The notes: a model not told the origin generated them from the sequence alone. Positions 8,613 to 18,282 are shown, counted from the stretch's first letter. The stretch is 42,408 nt of DNA from Pseudomonadota bacterium (GCA_023387815.1 JAEWHK010000056.1:1-42408), one strand, 5' to 3'. Program-made: numbers and translations.

Positions 8613-9890
8613 TTAATTTGCGCGATCTGATGTCGTTCGATCTGCCTCTGGTCGATCTGCTTTTGTATGATCTGCAGTAGCGCTGTCTGCATTAACGCTC
8701 TCGGCTTTTGTGCGATCTGTTTGTATGCGGCCATCGTCAAGCATGGCACGCCAGGTTGCCTCGTAGCGTTCTACCATTTTCGGCAGACTGAATTCTTTCA
8801 GTACTCGGGCGCGGGCGCGCTCAGCAATCACGTCACGACCCTGCTGCCGGATATCGGCAAACGCCTGAATAATGCCACCCGCCAGCGCCTGCGGATCCTG
8901 GGGCGGCACCACCCAGCCCGTATCGCCCACAATCAGTGCCGCATCGCCCACATCGGTGACAACACCAGGTACACCGCAGGCCATGGCTTCGGCAACCACA
9001 TTGGGAAACCCTTCGGCCAGGCTTGAGAGCACATGCACATCCAGCGCATTCATGAGTTCAGGCACATCATCACGCATGCCCAAAAGGATTACCTGATCCG
9101 CCACATCGGCATCGCGCAGCAAAGTCATCAGTTCGGTATTGCTGGTTTCCAGCCCTTTGCCAACCAGGACACATCGCAACATCAATCCCTGCTTTTTGCA
9201 TTCGGCAAGTGCGCGGATCAGACTGCGATGGTCTTTCAGCGGATTCCAGCGTGCCACAAAACCGATCACGGGTTCGTCGGCATCGATTTGCCATTCCTGG
9301 CGAAAACGCGCACGCGCCTGAGGATTGGGCTGCCAGCGTGTCAGATCGTAGCCATTCTGGATGACGACCATTTTGTTAGCGTCGTAGCCCCATTGCACAT
9401 GGCGGGCACGGGCGCCCTCGGCGCAGCAGACAATGGTCTGCGGCAGCCAGCCCGAAACCAGTCCCGAAAAGCGCGCCAGCAGCCAGGCCGATTTGCTGCT
9501 GCTTTTCAGATTCTCGCCGGAATTGCGAATACCCCAGGCGATATGCCGCAAGCCCGCCATTCTTGCGGCCAGCCCGCCGATGGCATCTGCGTGATACATC
9601 CAGGTCTGCACAATATCGGGCTTGAGAGAAATAAGCGTACGGCGCAATGCCATGAAATCGGCCGGCGTGATTTTGCCAGGCTTCATGTCAAGTGTAATAA
9701 CGTTGATACCTGCATCGCGCAGGCCGGCTCCATACAGGCCGTCGTCGGTGAAACTCACCAGCGTATGACGAATGCCATGAGCGGGCGCCATCAGCAGACG
9801 GTTAAGCACGGCTTCGGCACCACCCTGCCCCAGGCCGCTGATGACATGCACCACATGCAGCGTCACGTTCGCTTGCTCCGCTTCCGCCAT
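8613..9890 (-). CDS. GT4 glycosyltransferase with a repeat-encoded C-terminal tail
   Basis: A 425-residue GT4 enzyme. The N terminus HVVHVISGLGQGGAEAVLNR is the glycine-rich acceptor-side loop of GT4 proteins, and Glu293 and Glu301 (EGFPNVVAEAMACG) form the EX7E motif. The start at 9890 is chosen because its ATG shares one base with the TAA stop of the upstream gene (TAATG), indicating coupled translation; the longer reading from 9971 lacks this logic. The last 38 or so residues, from about 388, are a hydrophilic five-residue repeat (for example HTKAD-RPEAD-RTTSD) encoded by 15-bp tandem repeats, beyond the normal end of the fold. It builds the polysaccharide repeat unit; donor unknown. Confidence 0.87.
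   Translation of the reverse strand: MAEAEQANVTLHVVHVISGLGQGGAEAVLNRLLMAPAHGIRHTLVSFTDDGLYGAGLRDAGINVITLDMKPGKITPADFMALRRTLISLKPDIVQTWMYHADAIGGLAARMAGLRHIAWGIRNSGENLKSSSKSAWLLARFSGLVSGWLPQTIVCCAEGARARHVQWGYDANKMVVIQNGYDLTRWQPNPQARARFRQEWQIDADEPVIGFVARWNPLKDHRSLIRALAECKKQGLMLRCVLVGKGLETSNTELMTLLRDADVADQVILLGMRDDVPELMNALDVHVLSSLAEGFPNVVAEAMACGVPGVVTDVGDAALIVGDTGWVVPPQDPQALAGGIIQAFADIRQQGRDVIAERARARVLKEFSLPKMVERYEATWRAMLDDGRIQTDRTKAESVNADSATADHTKADRPEADRTTSDRAN
8623..8727 (+). repeat. seven 15-bp degenerate tandem repeats inside the 3' end of a glycosyltransferase gene
   Basis: Seven consecutive 15-bp units begin at 8623, 8638, 8653, 8668, 8683, 8698 and 8713. Most start with CGATCTG or a close variant (TGATCTG, CTGTCTG, CTCTCGG) and diverge after it. 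Being five codons long, each unit adds one pentapeptide to the C-terminal tail of the glycosyltransferase encoded on the minus strand, so gain or loss of a unit keeps the frame. Confidence 0.88.
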
Positions 9891-11203
9891 TATCGCTGCT
9901 CCGGCGGCGCCGCAGATGTCGCCGATGTCGCTGGGGAATTGCCCAGGACGGAATCGAACAGGAACTGCCACTGTTCCAGCACTGCGTCCAGACTATAGCG
10001 ATCACGCACCGAAACGGTCGCACGATGACCGAGCTCGCGCCTTAAAATTTCATCTGTCATAACCTGGTGTAACGCTTCCTGCAAACCGGATTCATCCGTC
10101 AGTCCCACCAGGATGGCGTCGCGCCCGTCACGGGACAACTCAGCAGGGCCACTGGGACAATCCATGGTGACGCAAGGCAGACCCAGCGCCATGGATTCCA
10201 GCAGCACATTGGGGAATCCTTCCACTTCGGAAGTCATCACAAAGGCATCGGCACGACTCAATTCGTCCCAGGGATCATCGGTTTTGCCGGGCAAATGAAT
10301 CCGGTCTTCCAGACCCAGCTTGCGCACTTTTTCCTGTAGCAGACTGCGCAAGGGACCGTCACCCCAGATCGTCAGATCCCAGTCGGGTACCTCGGGTGCG
10401 AGACGACTGAAGACATCAATCAGCATTTCAAAACGTTTGGTCGCCACAAAACGCCCCATGGCGCAAAGCAGTTTGCGACGATTGTCTTCCGATGCACTCG
10501 TGCCTGCGTCGCTCGCCCCCGTGTCTGATTGAGGTCTCGTATCCGTTTTTGACGCCGTTTCCGCCGTGGAGCCGGATCCTGTCTGCGCATCCGCGCCCGC
10601 AGCCGGATTCGCCGCCGTTCTTGAAGACACATACGTTACCCTGCCCGTGCCATCAGCCGCTTTGGCTGCCGACTCCAGCGCAGGTGGCAGGGGATTCGGA
10701 ATCACTGCAACATGCTTGAGGCCAGGCACAACGCGGCCAAACACCTCGGCAGCCTGCTGTGTCTGCAGCATCACGGCATCCGCTTCGGGATACAGAATCT
10801 GACGCGCCCTTGCCAATACCGAACTCACATTCTTGCTTGCAGCGGGGTTGGTTCTTTCGCACACAATGACAGGAATGTCCATGCCCTTGGTGGCTGCCAG
10901 CACCATCACGTTGACATTGGTAAGAAATGACACGATCACATCGGGCGCTTCTTCCTGAATCAGCCGACGCAATACCAGCGGCTTGGCCAGCGTCCGGAAC
11001 ATCCCCGGACCGCTAAGGTGCCGTGAGACCCAGCTCTGGCGTACCCCCGGATCCAGCGGATAAAACGACTGTCCGGTTCCCCGGGAATAGGTTGGCATCA
11101 GGCAGACATCGTTACCCTGCTTCACCCAGGCGTTGGCCAGTGAGGCGGCGACGCGCTCGGCACCGCCGGCATTCATGGAACTGACAAGTAACAGAATTCG
11201 CAC
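9890..11203 (-). CDS. GT4 glycosyltransferase with low-complexity interdomain insert
   Basis: A 437-residue GT4 enzyme. The N terminus MRILLLVSSMNAGGAERVAASLA is typical, and the C-terminal domain has EGFPNVLLESMALG (EX7E). Between the two Rossmann-like domains, residues about 178-242 form an Ala/Ser/Thr/Asp-rich low-complexity insert with no hydrophobic core; GT4 relatives normally pass here with a short linker. The start codon is GTG, preceded by AAGGAG at good spacing. The stop overlaps the next gene's ATG (TAATG). It probably elongates the undecaprenyl-linked unit in the cytoplasm. The donor sugar is unknown. Confidence 0.87.
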   Translation of the reverse strand: MRILLLVSSMNAGGAERVAASLANAWVKQGNDVCLMPTYSRGTGQSFYPLDPGVRQSWVSRHLSGPGMFRTLAKPLVLRRLIQEEAPDVIVSFLTNVNVMVLAATKGMDIPVIVCERTNPAASKNVSSVLARARQILYPEADAVMLQTQQAAEVFGRVVPGLKHVAVIPNPLPPALESAAKAADGTGRVTYVSSRTAANPAAGADAQTGSGSTAETASKTDTRPQSDTGASDAGTSASEDNRRKLLCAMGRFVATKRFEMLIDVFSRLAPEVPDWDLTIWGDGPLRSLLQEKVRKLGLEDRIHLPGKTDDPWDELSRADAFVMTSEVEGFPNVLLESMALGLPCVTMDCPSGPAELSRDGRDAILVGLTDESGLQEALHQVMTDEILRRELGHRATVSVRDRYSLDAVLEQWQFLFDSVLGNSPATSATSAAPPEQR

Positions 11204-11235
11204 AAACTACTCCTTCATATTGCAGACAGGGATAT

Positions 11236-13131
11236 TCATGGTTTGATTCCGTATTCATCCAGCCATGCCTGAAGCATCAGAATACCCCACAAGCGGGCGC
11301 TGTTGTCAGCCTGTCCGCGCTGATGCTGTTGCCAGATTTCACTGACGCGTTGTGCGTCCAGCAGATTCTGGGACTGCAGACGAGGTACAGCCAGCAACTG
11401 TTCACCCCATTCGCGCAGTGGTCCCCTGAGCCACTGACCCATGGGTACGGAAAACCCCTTCTTGGGCCGGTCCAGCATCGCCGCAGGCACATGGCGATAC
11501 AGCAGCTGTTTAAGTATCCATTTGCTGTTATTGCCACGCAGCTTGTACTTCTCGTCCAGACTCCAGGCAAATTCGTAAACACGGTGATCAAGCAGCGGCA
11601 CCCGGGTCTCCAGCGAGACCGCCATGGCGGCACGATCCACCTTGACCAGAATATCATCGGGCAGATACGAAACCGTATCGATGGCCATCATGGTATCGAG
11701 CAGACTGTCCAGTGGCGCTTCAGCGAACGCGGTAGGAGGTTCTGTCGCACCCTTCAGAATCTCTGTCGGATCCTGCCAGTAAGACACAAACTGGCGATAG
11801 AACGCCACCATATTCTGCGCGCCCAGCACCTGCTGCAGCTTGTCAAATTTTTCCGCGCGCGGGCCCGACAGCAGAGTGCCTGCCAGGCGCGCACCGCCAC
11901 GCAATGGCGCTGTCAGTCCGGCCGGCACACGCTCACGCTTGCGCCACCATTCGCGCACCCGCTGATATCGCGAATAACCGCCAAAAAGCTCATCGCCCGC
12001 ATCGCCCGAGAGTGCCACCGTGACTTCCTGCCGCGCCATGCGCATCACCAGGGCCGTTGGAATCTGCGACGAATCGGCAAAGGGTTCGTCATACATCCGC
12101 GGCAGCGAGGGAATCAGATCCAGACTGTCCTGCGCACTGACATAAAGCTCGGTGTGATCGGTGCCCAGGTGACGCGCCACCTCGGCTGCATATTCGGCTT
12201 CATTGTATTCAGGTTCGGTAAAACCAATCGAAAAGGTCTTGAGTACGCCTGCGGTTTCTTCACGCGTCAGACTGGCAATCAGTGATGAATCAATCCCGCC
12301 GGACAGGAACGCGCCCAATGGCACATCTGAGAGCAACTGACCGCGGATTGACTGCCGCAACACCTGATCGAGCGCATCAACGGCCTCATCGTCACTGGCA
12401 AATTGCTGACGCGGCTGATGTCGTGCCACCTCCAGCGCCGACCAGTATGCCTGTGACTGCGGCCAGTTGCGGTTTTCGATATCCTGAAGAGACAGGCGCA
12501 GCCAGTGACCCGGCAGCAGCTTGCGAACGCCGGAAAAGACGCTGTAGGGCGCGGGAATGTAGTTGTGACGCAGGAACAAGGCGATCGCATCGCGGTCCAG
12601 TTGCTGATCAAATCCAGGCAGCGACATGAGCGCTTTGAGTTCTGACGCAAACATCAGGCCCTGTGACGCATAGCCGTAATATAGCGGTTTCTCGCCGAAA
12701 CGGTCTCGCGCCAGCACCAGGCTGCGGCTCTGACGATCCCAGACCGCGATGGCAAACATGCCCACCATCCGTTTGAGCGTCTCTTCCACACCCCAGATCA
12801 TCAGACCGGCAAGTATGGTCTCGGTATCTGAATGACCACGCCATGCATGGCTATAGCCATCCTGCACCAGCGCTTCGCGCATTTGCGGATGGTTGTAAAT
12901 CTCGCCATTGAAGACCAGCATAAAGCGCTGATCGGCACTGGCCATGGGCTGATGTCCCTGCTCGGACAGGTCCTGAATTGCCAGGCGGACATGACCAAAC
13001 GCCACGGGGCTGGTGTTGTCTTCCCAGAATCCGTTACTGTCCGGTCCGCGATGGGCAATACGGCTGCAGCTGTCCGCCAGCAGCGTTTCCTTGTGTTCAA
13101 AGCGTCCTACCAGCCCGACAATCCCGCACAT
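11236..13131 (-). CDS. asnB: AsnB-type glutamine-dependent amidotransferase of the polysaccharide cluster
   Basis: A 631-residue class II glutamine amidotransferase fused to an ATP-pyrophosphatase synthetase domain, the architecture of asparagine synthase B. Cys2 (MCGIVGLVG) is the glutaminase nucleophile, FNGEIYN and the RGPDSNG loop complete that domain, and the ATP loop SGGIDSS lies at residues 277-283. In polysaccharide loci such proteins usually amidate the carboxyl of a hexuronic acid rather than make asparagine; Francisella WbtH and Pseudomonas WbpS are the precedents I have in mind. Because this cluster also encodes a WbpP/WbpO pair giving UDP-GalNAcA, formation of a GalNAcA amide is the likely job. 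Genuine asparagine synthesis is the alternative. Confidence 0.9.
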   Translation of the reverse strand: MCGIVGLVGRFEHKETLLADSCSRIAHRGPDSNGFWEDNTSPVAFGHVRLAIQDLSEQGHQPMASADQRFMLVFNGEIYNHPQMREALVQDGYSHAWRGHSDTETILAGLMIWGVEETLKRMVGMFAIAVWDRQSRSLVLARDRFGEKPLYYGYASQGLMFASELKALMSLPGFDQQLDRDAIALFLRHNYIPAPYSVFSGVRKLLPGHWLRLSLQDIENRNWPQSQAYWSALEVARHQPRQQFASDDEAVDALDQVLRQSIRGQLLSDVPLGAFLSGGIDSSLIASLTREETAGVLKTFSIGFTEPEYNEAEYAAEVARHLGTDHTELYVSAQDSLDLIPSLPRMYDEPFADSSQIPTALVMRMARQEVTVALSGDAGDELFGGYSRYQRVREWWRKRERVPAGLTAPLRGGARLAGTLLSGPRAEKFDKLQQVLGAQNMVAFYRQFVSYWQDPTEILKGATEPPTAFAEAPLDSLLDTMMAIDTVSYLPDDILVKVDRAAMAVSLETRVPLLDHRVYEFAWSLDEKYKLRGNNSKWILKQLLYRHVPAAMLDRPKKGFSVPMGQWLRGPLREWGEQLLAVPRLQSQNLLDAQRVSEIWQQHQRGQADNSARLWGILMLQAWLDEYGIKP

Positions 13132-13140
13132 AAGCCTTGC

Positions 13141-14283
13141 CTATTCCTTTTTATCGTGATGTATATCATCGAAAACCCGTTGCCACAGTGACAGAATCCG
13201 GCGCATGGAAAAGCGGTCACGCACGTCAACCGCGCGACTGGCCAGCGTTTTGCGCAACTGTCTGTCATGCATCAGGCCGGACAGCGCCGCCGCCAGCGCC
13301 TGCGGATCCTCCACCGGCGTCACCAGCAGACCATCAATATCCGGGCGAATAATTTCGCGAGGCCCGGTTTCACAATCGAACGCAACGCTGGGCATGCCGC
13401 AGGCCATGGCTTCCAACAGGCTGTTGGACAGGCCTTCCACCCGCGAACTCAGCACATAGATATCACAAGCGCCATACCATTGCTGCATATTGCCAACGCG
13501 TCCGGGCATGCTGATGCGGTCAGCCAGACCCGCAGCCTCTACCTGCTGCTCAAGTCGCTCGCGCTCGGATCCTTCTCCCAGAATGACCAGATCCCAGTCC
13601 GGGAAGACCTCGGCCAGATCCCGGAATGATTCAATCAGTATATCGAAACCCTTGTCGGTATGCAGCCGCCCGACAGCCAGCAGACGGCAGCGCCCGTTGC
13701 GCGCAGGCGGCGGCACTTGCGGCTCTCCATTGGTCAGGGGCCAGTGCACGGCATTCGGAATCACAGCCATGTTCGAGCCCGGCACGTGATTGACAATCCA
13801 GCTGGCTGTGTCACGGGTCAGCGCCACCACTTTCGCCGCGCGTGGATAAGTGCGACGCCGCAATTTCAGCCACAGTGAAGACAGAGTCTGAGAAGGCGGA
13901 TGCGTATGTTCGGTGGCAATCACGCGGCATGGCAGACCCATTGAAGCAATCACCGACAGCACCGAGGCCGTTGTCATCATGCCCAGCACAGTATCAGGTC
14001 GATACTTCTGCATGGCCTTGCGCAGCGCATACAAGCGGCGCAGATTGGCCAGCAGCCCCTGCAGACCCGCGGTATTCAGGGACACCCGCTCAATATGCCG
14101 GTTCAGTTCATACACATCGCCGCTGGCATCGGTCTGGGTTACAACGGTCACATCATGGCCGTGAATATGCCACTGGTTGGCCAGATCGACCGCGACCCTT
14201 TCAGCCCCGCCTGCGTGCAGCGAGTGGATAAAAATCATGATCCTCAGGGAAGGTGACCTGGCAGTCGTGGATGGAAAAGACAT
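13141..14283 (-). CDS. GT4 glycosyltransferase
   Basis: A 380-residue GT4 enzyme. The N-terminal domain contains IMIFIHSLHAGGAERVAVDLANQW and the C-terminal donor domain has EGLSNSLLEAMACG with Glu283 and Glu291 as the EX7E pair. It begins one base after the stop of the flippase gene and ends nine bases before asnB, so it sits within a compact operon. An alternative start at codon 16 would keep the whole fold, so the N terminus is uncertain by about 15 residues. Donor and acceptor sugars cannot be assigned. Confidence 0.87.
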   Translation of the reverse strand: MSFPSTTARSPSLRIMIFIHSLHAGGAERVAVDLANQWHIHGHDVTVVTQTDASGDVYELNRHIERVSLNTAGLQGLLANLRRLYALRKAMQKYRPDTVLGMMTTASVLSVIASMGLPCRVIATEHTHPPSQTLSSLWLKLRRRTYPRAAKVVALTRDTASWIVNHVPGSNMAVIPNAVHWPLTNGEPQVPPPARNGRCRLLAVGRLHTDKGFDILIESFRDLAEVFPDWDLVILGEGSERERLEQQVEAAGLADRISMPGRVGNMQQWYGACDIYVLSSRVEGLSNSLLEAMACGMPSVAFDCETGPREIIRPDIDGLLVTPVEDPQALAAALSGLMHDRQLRKTLASRAVDVRDRFSMRRILSLWQRVFDDIHHDKKE

Positions 14284-14284
14284 A

Positions 14285-15712
14285 TTACTCAGTGGGTTTG
14301 TCAGCCACAGATTTCTCTACAGCAGACTGTTCTGCAGCAGCGTCTTCCGGCGACGATGTTTCTGGAGTTGATGTGCCCGACACATTATGCGTCAGGGTCA
14401 CAAAGACATAGCAAATATAGGAAAGCAGATACATGCAGCTGGTCGCCAGCATGATCCCTTCGACACCCATCATGGGCGCCAGAATCTGGTTGAGTACGGC
14501 CTTAAGCGCGAAGTTGGCCACGGCAATGGCAGCCATCAGCCGATAACGGTTCTGGCTGGCCATCAGCTGCACCAGAATCAGCACGCCGAAATAAAATGGC
14601 AGTTGCAATATTCCCCAGCGCAGCACACTGGCAACGGCCATCGTATCATCGGCCGTAAACGCGCCTTTTTCAAAAAGAATTTTGACGATCCAGGGGGCCA
14701 GTACCCAACAGACGGCAACGGCCACAATACCACCGACCAGCATCAGCGCTGACCATTTCAACGCCATATTCCGTGCGCGATACGCGTTGCCCTGGCTTTG
14801 CACGTCGGCAAGCACAGGCAGCGCAGCGCGGCCTACAGACGCCGCACCTAAACCGATAATCAAAGACAGCAGCCTGGCGGCATAGCCCAGCGTCGCATTG
14901 GCATTTTCACCCAGCTTGGCTGCCGCAATCTGATCCAGCGGCCCCACAAAGCTCATGGCAATCTGCCCAATAAGCATCACGCCTGCCGCATTCAGCAACA
15001 GTGGCCACTGATGTGATTTAAACGTAAAACTGGGCACACCCCAGATACCGTCGTCGGCCTTGCGCGACAGAATGGTGAGCCAGATAGTCTGAATCAAATA
15101 ACCAACCAGCGTGCCCAACAGCAGCGGCATCACACTGACGTCGCCCGGCGTAAGCAGAATCCAGGCCAGTATCATCAGGGCTGGCACACTTTCAAGCAGC
15201 GTATTGACATGCCGCTCGTGGGCGCGCAGACGCGATGTACCAACCCCGATCAGCAGGGTCAACAGCGCAGCCGGCGCGAAAGCCCAGATCAGCTCGGTAC
15301 TGTGCTGTCGCGTTGCCTCGCTCAGATTCCCACCGGCATATTCCAGAATATACGGCCACAGCAGCCAGGTAAGCGCTGCCGTCACCACCCCAATGACGAG
15401 CACCCAGCCCTGCAGTTCGCGAATGAACTGCACTCTTTCGGTGTTCGGCGCATAACGCGTCTTGACCAGAACCGGGATGAGCACAATGGAAAAGGCGCCC
15501 ACGATGGTGACCGGCAGCCAGTTCGCCATGGTCATAGTGAACTGATAGGCGTCAACCACCTCGCTCACGCCATAACGATGCGCGACCGCCATTTCCTTGA
15601 GCGCGCCGGCTGCTTTGCCGATCAGCAGGAAAAATGCCACCCGCATCGCGCCTTGCGCGATACGCAAATGATCAGGATGCAGCCCTTTGAACCGCCTGAT
15701 AACCCGCTTCAA
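14285..15712 (-). CDS. MurJ/MviN-like oligosaccharide flippase (Wzx function)
   Basis: A 475-residue polytopic inner-membrane protein of the MOP exporter superfamily, closest in look to MurJ/MviN-type lipid flippases. Segments include GKAAGALKEMAVAHRYGVSE, VDAYQFTMTMANWLP and AYRARNMALKWSALMLVGGI, with many hydrophobic helices along the length. In this context it most likely moves the undecaprenyl-linked repeat unit across the membrane. No second flippase gene lies in the cluster. The last 30 or so residues form an acidic tail of five-residue repeats with Glu or Asp at a fixed position (ETSSP-EDAAA-EQSAV), encoded by 15-bp repeats and probably cytoplasmic and disordered. A housekeeping MurJ is less likely because of the operon position. 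Confidence 0.82.
   Translation of the reverse strand: MKRVIRRFKGLHPDHLRIAQGAMRVAFFLLIGKAAGALKEMAVAHRYGVSEVVDAYQFTMTMANWLPVTIVGAFSIVLIPVLVKTRYAPNTERVQFIRELQGWVLVIGVVTAALTWLLWPYILEYAGGNLSEATRQHSTELIWAFAPAALLTLLIGVGTSRLRAHERHVNTLLESVPALMILAWILLTPGDVSVMPLLLGTLVGYLIQTIWLTILSRKADDGIWGVPSFTFKSHQWPLLLNAAGVMLIGQIAMSFVGPLDQIAAAKLGENANATLGYAARLLSLIIGLGAASVGRAALPVLADVQSQGNAYRARNMALKWSALMLVGGIVAVAVCWVLAPWIVKILFEKGAFTADDTMAVASVLRWGILQLPFYFGVLILVQLMASQNRYRLMAAIAVANFALKAVLNQILAPMMGVEGIMLATSCMYLLSYICYVFVTLTHNVSGTSTPETSSPEDAAAEQSAVEKSVADKPTE
14288..14377 (+). repeat. six 15-bp degenerate repeats in the 3' end of the flippase gene
   Basis: Six 15-bp units run from 14288 to 14377. On the plus strand units end in GTC, CTC, TTC, TTC, TTC and GCC, corresponding to Asp or Glu at every fifth residue of the encoded tail. 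Sequence similarity between units is low, but the five-codon period and the fixed acidic position are clear. Confidence 0.7.
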
Positions 15713-15715
15713 GGA

Positions 15716-16741
15716 TCAACGCAGGAATTGGGTATACCAGGGCATGGCCACCTCTATCCCTTCCAGGATATTGTGGGTGGGGTTGTAGCCCAGCTGGTCA
15801 TGCGCTTTTGTAATGTCTGCCTGGGAGTGGCGCACATCACCATTTCGGAAATCCCGGTATACAGGTTGTTTCTCGTATTTCACGCCGTTTTTCTCCAGCG
15901 TGCTGGCAAGATGGGCAAACAGTTCATTCAGACTGGTGCGCGCATTCACGGCCACGTTGAATACCTGGCTGCCCTGCTCCGGCATATTGGCTGCGGCCAG
16001 CAGATTGGCCTGCACCGCATTTTCCACGAAGCAGAAATCCCGGCTGGTTTCTCCATCGCCATTGATGAAGACGTCTTCACCCTTGATCATGGACGCTGTC
16101 CATTTGGGAATGACTGCCGCATAAGCACCATCAGGATTCTGACGCTTGCCGAACACGTTGAAGTAACGCAGACCCACAGAACTGAAGCCGTAAGCGCGTG
16201 CAAACACGTCTGCGTACAGCTCATTCACATATTTGGTCACAGCGTAGGGAGACAGCGGTTTGCCGATCTTGTCCTCGACCTTGGGCAGATCGGGATGATC
16301 GCCATACGTTGAGCTGGAAGCCGCATAAACAAAGGATTTGACACCGGCTTCACGAGCCGCCACCAGCATGTTCAGAAAACCGCTGATGTTAACGGAGTTG
16401 GTCGTAATGGGATCATCCAGACTGCGGGGCACAGAACCCAGCGCGGCCTGATGCAGAACGTAGTCCACGCCGCTGACGGCCTTTTTGCAGGCTTCCAGAT
16501 CGCGGATATCGCCTTCTATAAAATTAAAGCGAGTCCATTGCTCTTCGCTGACCGACTTCTGTACTTCGTCCAGATTGTGCTGAAAGCCTGTCGAGAAATT
16601 ATCCAGACCCACTACCTTCTGATTCATCAGTAGCAGGGTTTCGAGCAGATTGGAACCGATGAAGCCCGCACAACCGGTAACCAGCCAGGTTTTCGGTTCG
16701 GCCTGAATGGAATTTTTTAGATTGTCGAATGCCTGAGTCAT
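15716..16741 (-). CDS. wbpP: UDP-GlcNAc C4-epimerase, WbpP type
   Basis: Extended short-chain dehydrogenase/reductase that interconverts UDP-GlcNAc and UDP-GalNAc (or the corresponding uronates). The start at 16741 is chosen because AGCAGG lies eight bases upstream; it gives 341 residues, the length I recall for Pseudomonas WbpP. A GTG at 16750 overlaps that binding site. NAD+ binds at GCAGFIGSN (23-31). The catalytic set is Ser142-Ser144 (ASSSTYGD) with Tyr166 and Lys170 (SPYAVTKY), positions that match my memory of WbpP. It follows the dehydrogenase gene, and the pair would deliver UDP-GalNAcA to the cluster. Confidence 0.93.
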   Translation of the reverse strand: MTQAFDNLKNSIQAEPKTWLVTGCAGFIGSNLLETLLLMNQKVVGLDNFSTGFQHNLDEVQKSVSEEQWTRFNFIEGDIRDLEACKKAVSGVDYVLHQAALGSVPRSLDDPITTNSVNISGFLNMLVAAREAGVKSFVYAASSSTYGDHPDLPKVEDKIGKPLSPYAVTKYVNELYADVFARAYGFSSVGLRYFNVFGKRQNPDGAYAAVIPKWTASMIKGEDVFINGDGETSRDFCFVENAVQANLLAAANMPEQGSQVFNVAVNARTSLNELFAHLASTLEKNGVKYEKQPVYRDFRNGDVRHSQADITKAHDQLGYNPTHNILEGIEVAMPWYTQFLR

Positions 16742-16843
16742 AATTTTCACCTGCTATATGTTGAACCTGCCAAAAATACAGGCGCGGCCGTCCGGAGATT
16801 GCCGACGCCTGAGCTTACTGAAATGCGTCTGCCGCGTATGCCG

Positions 16844-18118
16844 TCAGAGACGGATATCGGCCTGATCTGCTTTCAATACGTATTTGAGGTCATAAAGAAC
16901 GTGCTGCGGTTTACCCAGAGCGCGAATTCCCTCAGCGCCCAGTTCCACGAACTGGTTATGGGAAACGGCCAGGATAATGGCATCGTAAGCGCCTTTTTCC
17001 GGTGCTTTTACCGGTGTAATACCATATTCGTGCTCGGCTTCGGCCGGGTCCACCCACGGATCGAAGACATCCACATCCATGCTGTATTCGCCCAGTTCCT
17101 TCAGGATATCCACAATGCGCGTATTGCGCAGGTCAGGACAATTTTCCTTGAAGGTGAGGCCCATGACCAGCACTTTGGCACCCTGCACCTGAATCTGACG
17201 CTTGGTCATGGCTTTGACCAGTTGCGAAACCACATAGGAACCCATGGAGTCGTTCAGACGGCGGCCCGCCAGAATGATTTCAGGGTGGTAACCAATGGCC
17301 TGAGCCTTGTGTGTCAGATAGTAGGGATCCACGCCGATGCAATGGCCGCCCACCAGACCCGGACGGAAAGGCAGAAAGTTCCATTTGGTACCAGCAGCTT
17401 CCAGCACGGCTTCGGTATCGATGCCCATTTTATTGAAGATCAGCGCCAGCTCATTGATCAGCGCGATATTGACGTCACGCTGTGTATTCTCAATGACCTT
17501 GGCGGCTTCAGCTACGCGGATGCTGGACGCCTTGTGCGTACCGGCAGTAATGATTTCACTGTACAGATCGTTAACCAGATCAGCCACTTCAGGCGTAGAG
17601 CCGGAGGTCACTTTCTTGATCGTGGACACGCGGTGATTCTTGTCACCCGGATTGATTCGCTCTGGGCTGTAGCCCGCGAAGAAATCGGTGTTGAATTTAA
17701 GGCCTGAAAACTTCTCCAGCACAGGCACACAGTCTTCTTCCGTTGCACCGGGATAGACCGTGGACTCATAAATGACGATATCGCCTTTTTTGAGGACCTT
17801 GCCAATGGTTTCACTGGCCTTGATCAGCGGTGTCAGGTCGGGCTGCTTGTAATCGTCGATGGGCGTAGGCACCGTGACAATATAGACATTGCATTTGGCA
17901 AGTTCTGCCGGATCAGCGCTGTAGCTCAGTTTACCGGCTTCAGCCAATTCCTCGGAAGACACTTCCAGCGTGTGATCGACACCGCCCTGCAGTTCCTTGA
18001 TACGTTTCTGGTTGATATCAAAACCCAGCACACTGCGCTTTTTGCCGAATTCCACAGCCAGCGGCAGGCCGACATATCCAAGTCCGACAATCGCTAATTT
18101 AATATCGCCAAGTTGCAC
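16844..18118 (-). CDS. wbpO: UDP-N-acetyl-D-galactosamine/glucosamine 6-dehydrogenase (WbpO/TviB type)
   Basis: NAD+-dependent nucleotide-sugar dehydrogenase of 424 residues that oxidises C6 of UDP-HexNAc to the uronate in two steps. The N-terminal dinucleotide motif is VGLGYVGLPLA (11-21). The catalytic Cys260 lies in GLVGGHCIGVDPYYL, and the C-terminal domain includes MGLTFKENCPDLRNTR. Similarity of pattern is to WbpO/TviB (Vi antigen) rather than to UDP-glucose dehydrogenase. Translation starts at GTG with GGAG seven bases upstream. Working with the WbpP-type epimerase next door it would give UDP-GalNAcA, made in the cytoplasm for surface glycan assembly. Confidence 0.92.
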   Translation of the reverse strand: MQLGDIKLAIVGLGYVGLPLAVEFGKKRSVLGFDINQKRIKELQGGVDHTLEVSSEELAEAGKLSYSADPAELAKCNVYIVTVPTPIDDYKQPDLTPLIKASETIGKVLKKGDIVIYESTVYPGATEEDCVPVLEKFSGLKFNTDFFAGYSPERINPGDKNHRVSTIKKVTSGSTPEVADLVNDLYSEIITAGTHKASSIRVAEAAKVIENTQRDVNIALINELALIFNKMGIDTEAVLEAAGTKWNFLPFRPGLVGGHCIGVDPYYLTHKAQAIGYHPEIILAGRRLNDSMGSYVVSQLVKAMTKRQIQVQGAKVLVMGLTFKENCPDLRNTRIVDILKELGEYSMDVDVFDPWVDPAEAEHEYGITPVKAPEKGAYDAIILAVSHNQFVELGAEGIRALGKPQHVLYDLKYVLKADQADIRL

Positions 18119-18282
18119 TTAATTCTCCAGAAAGGAAGTCAAAAAGAGATGAGAAACGTTTTTCAGAAGGCCATTTTAACAATTTCCAGTCCGCCACGGT
18201 CACCGATGCCCCTTGCAGGTATTACCGGACTGAAACAAACACAAATGTGATCTGACCAACAGTTCTGTCAGTTGTGACGCGA

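Noticed and set aside
8623..8727. Possible CRISPR array or mobile repeat
   Set aside because: Units are directly adjacent, degenerate and exactly five codons long, without unique spacers, and they encode a protein tail.
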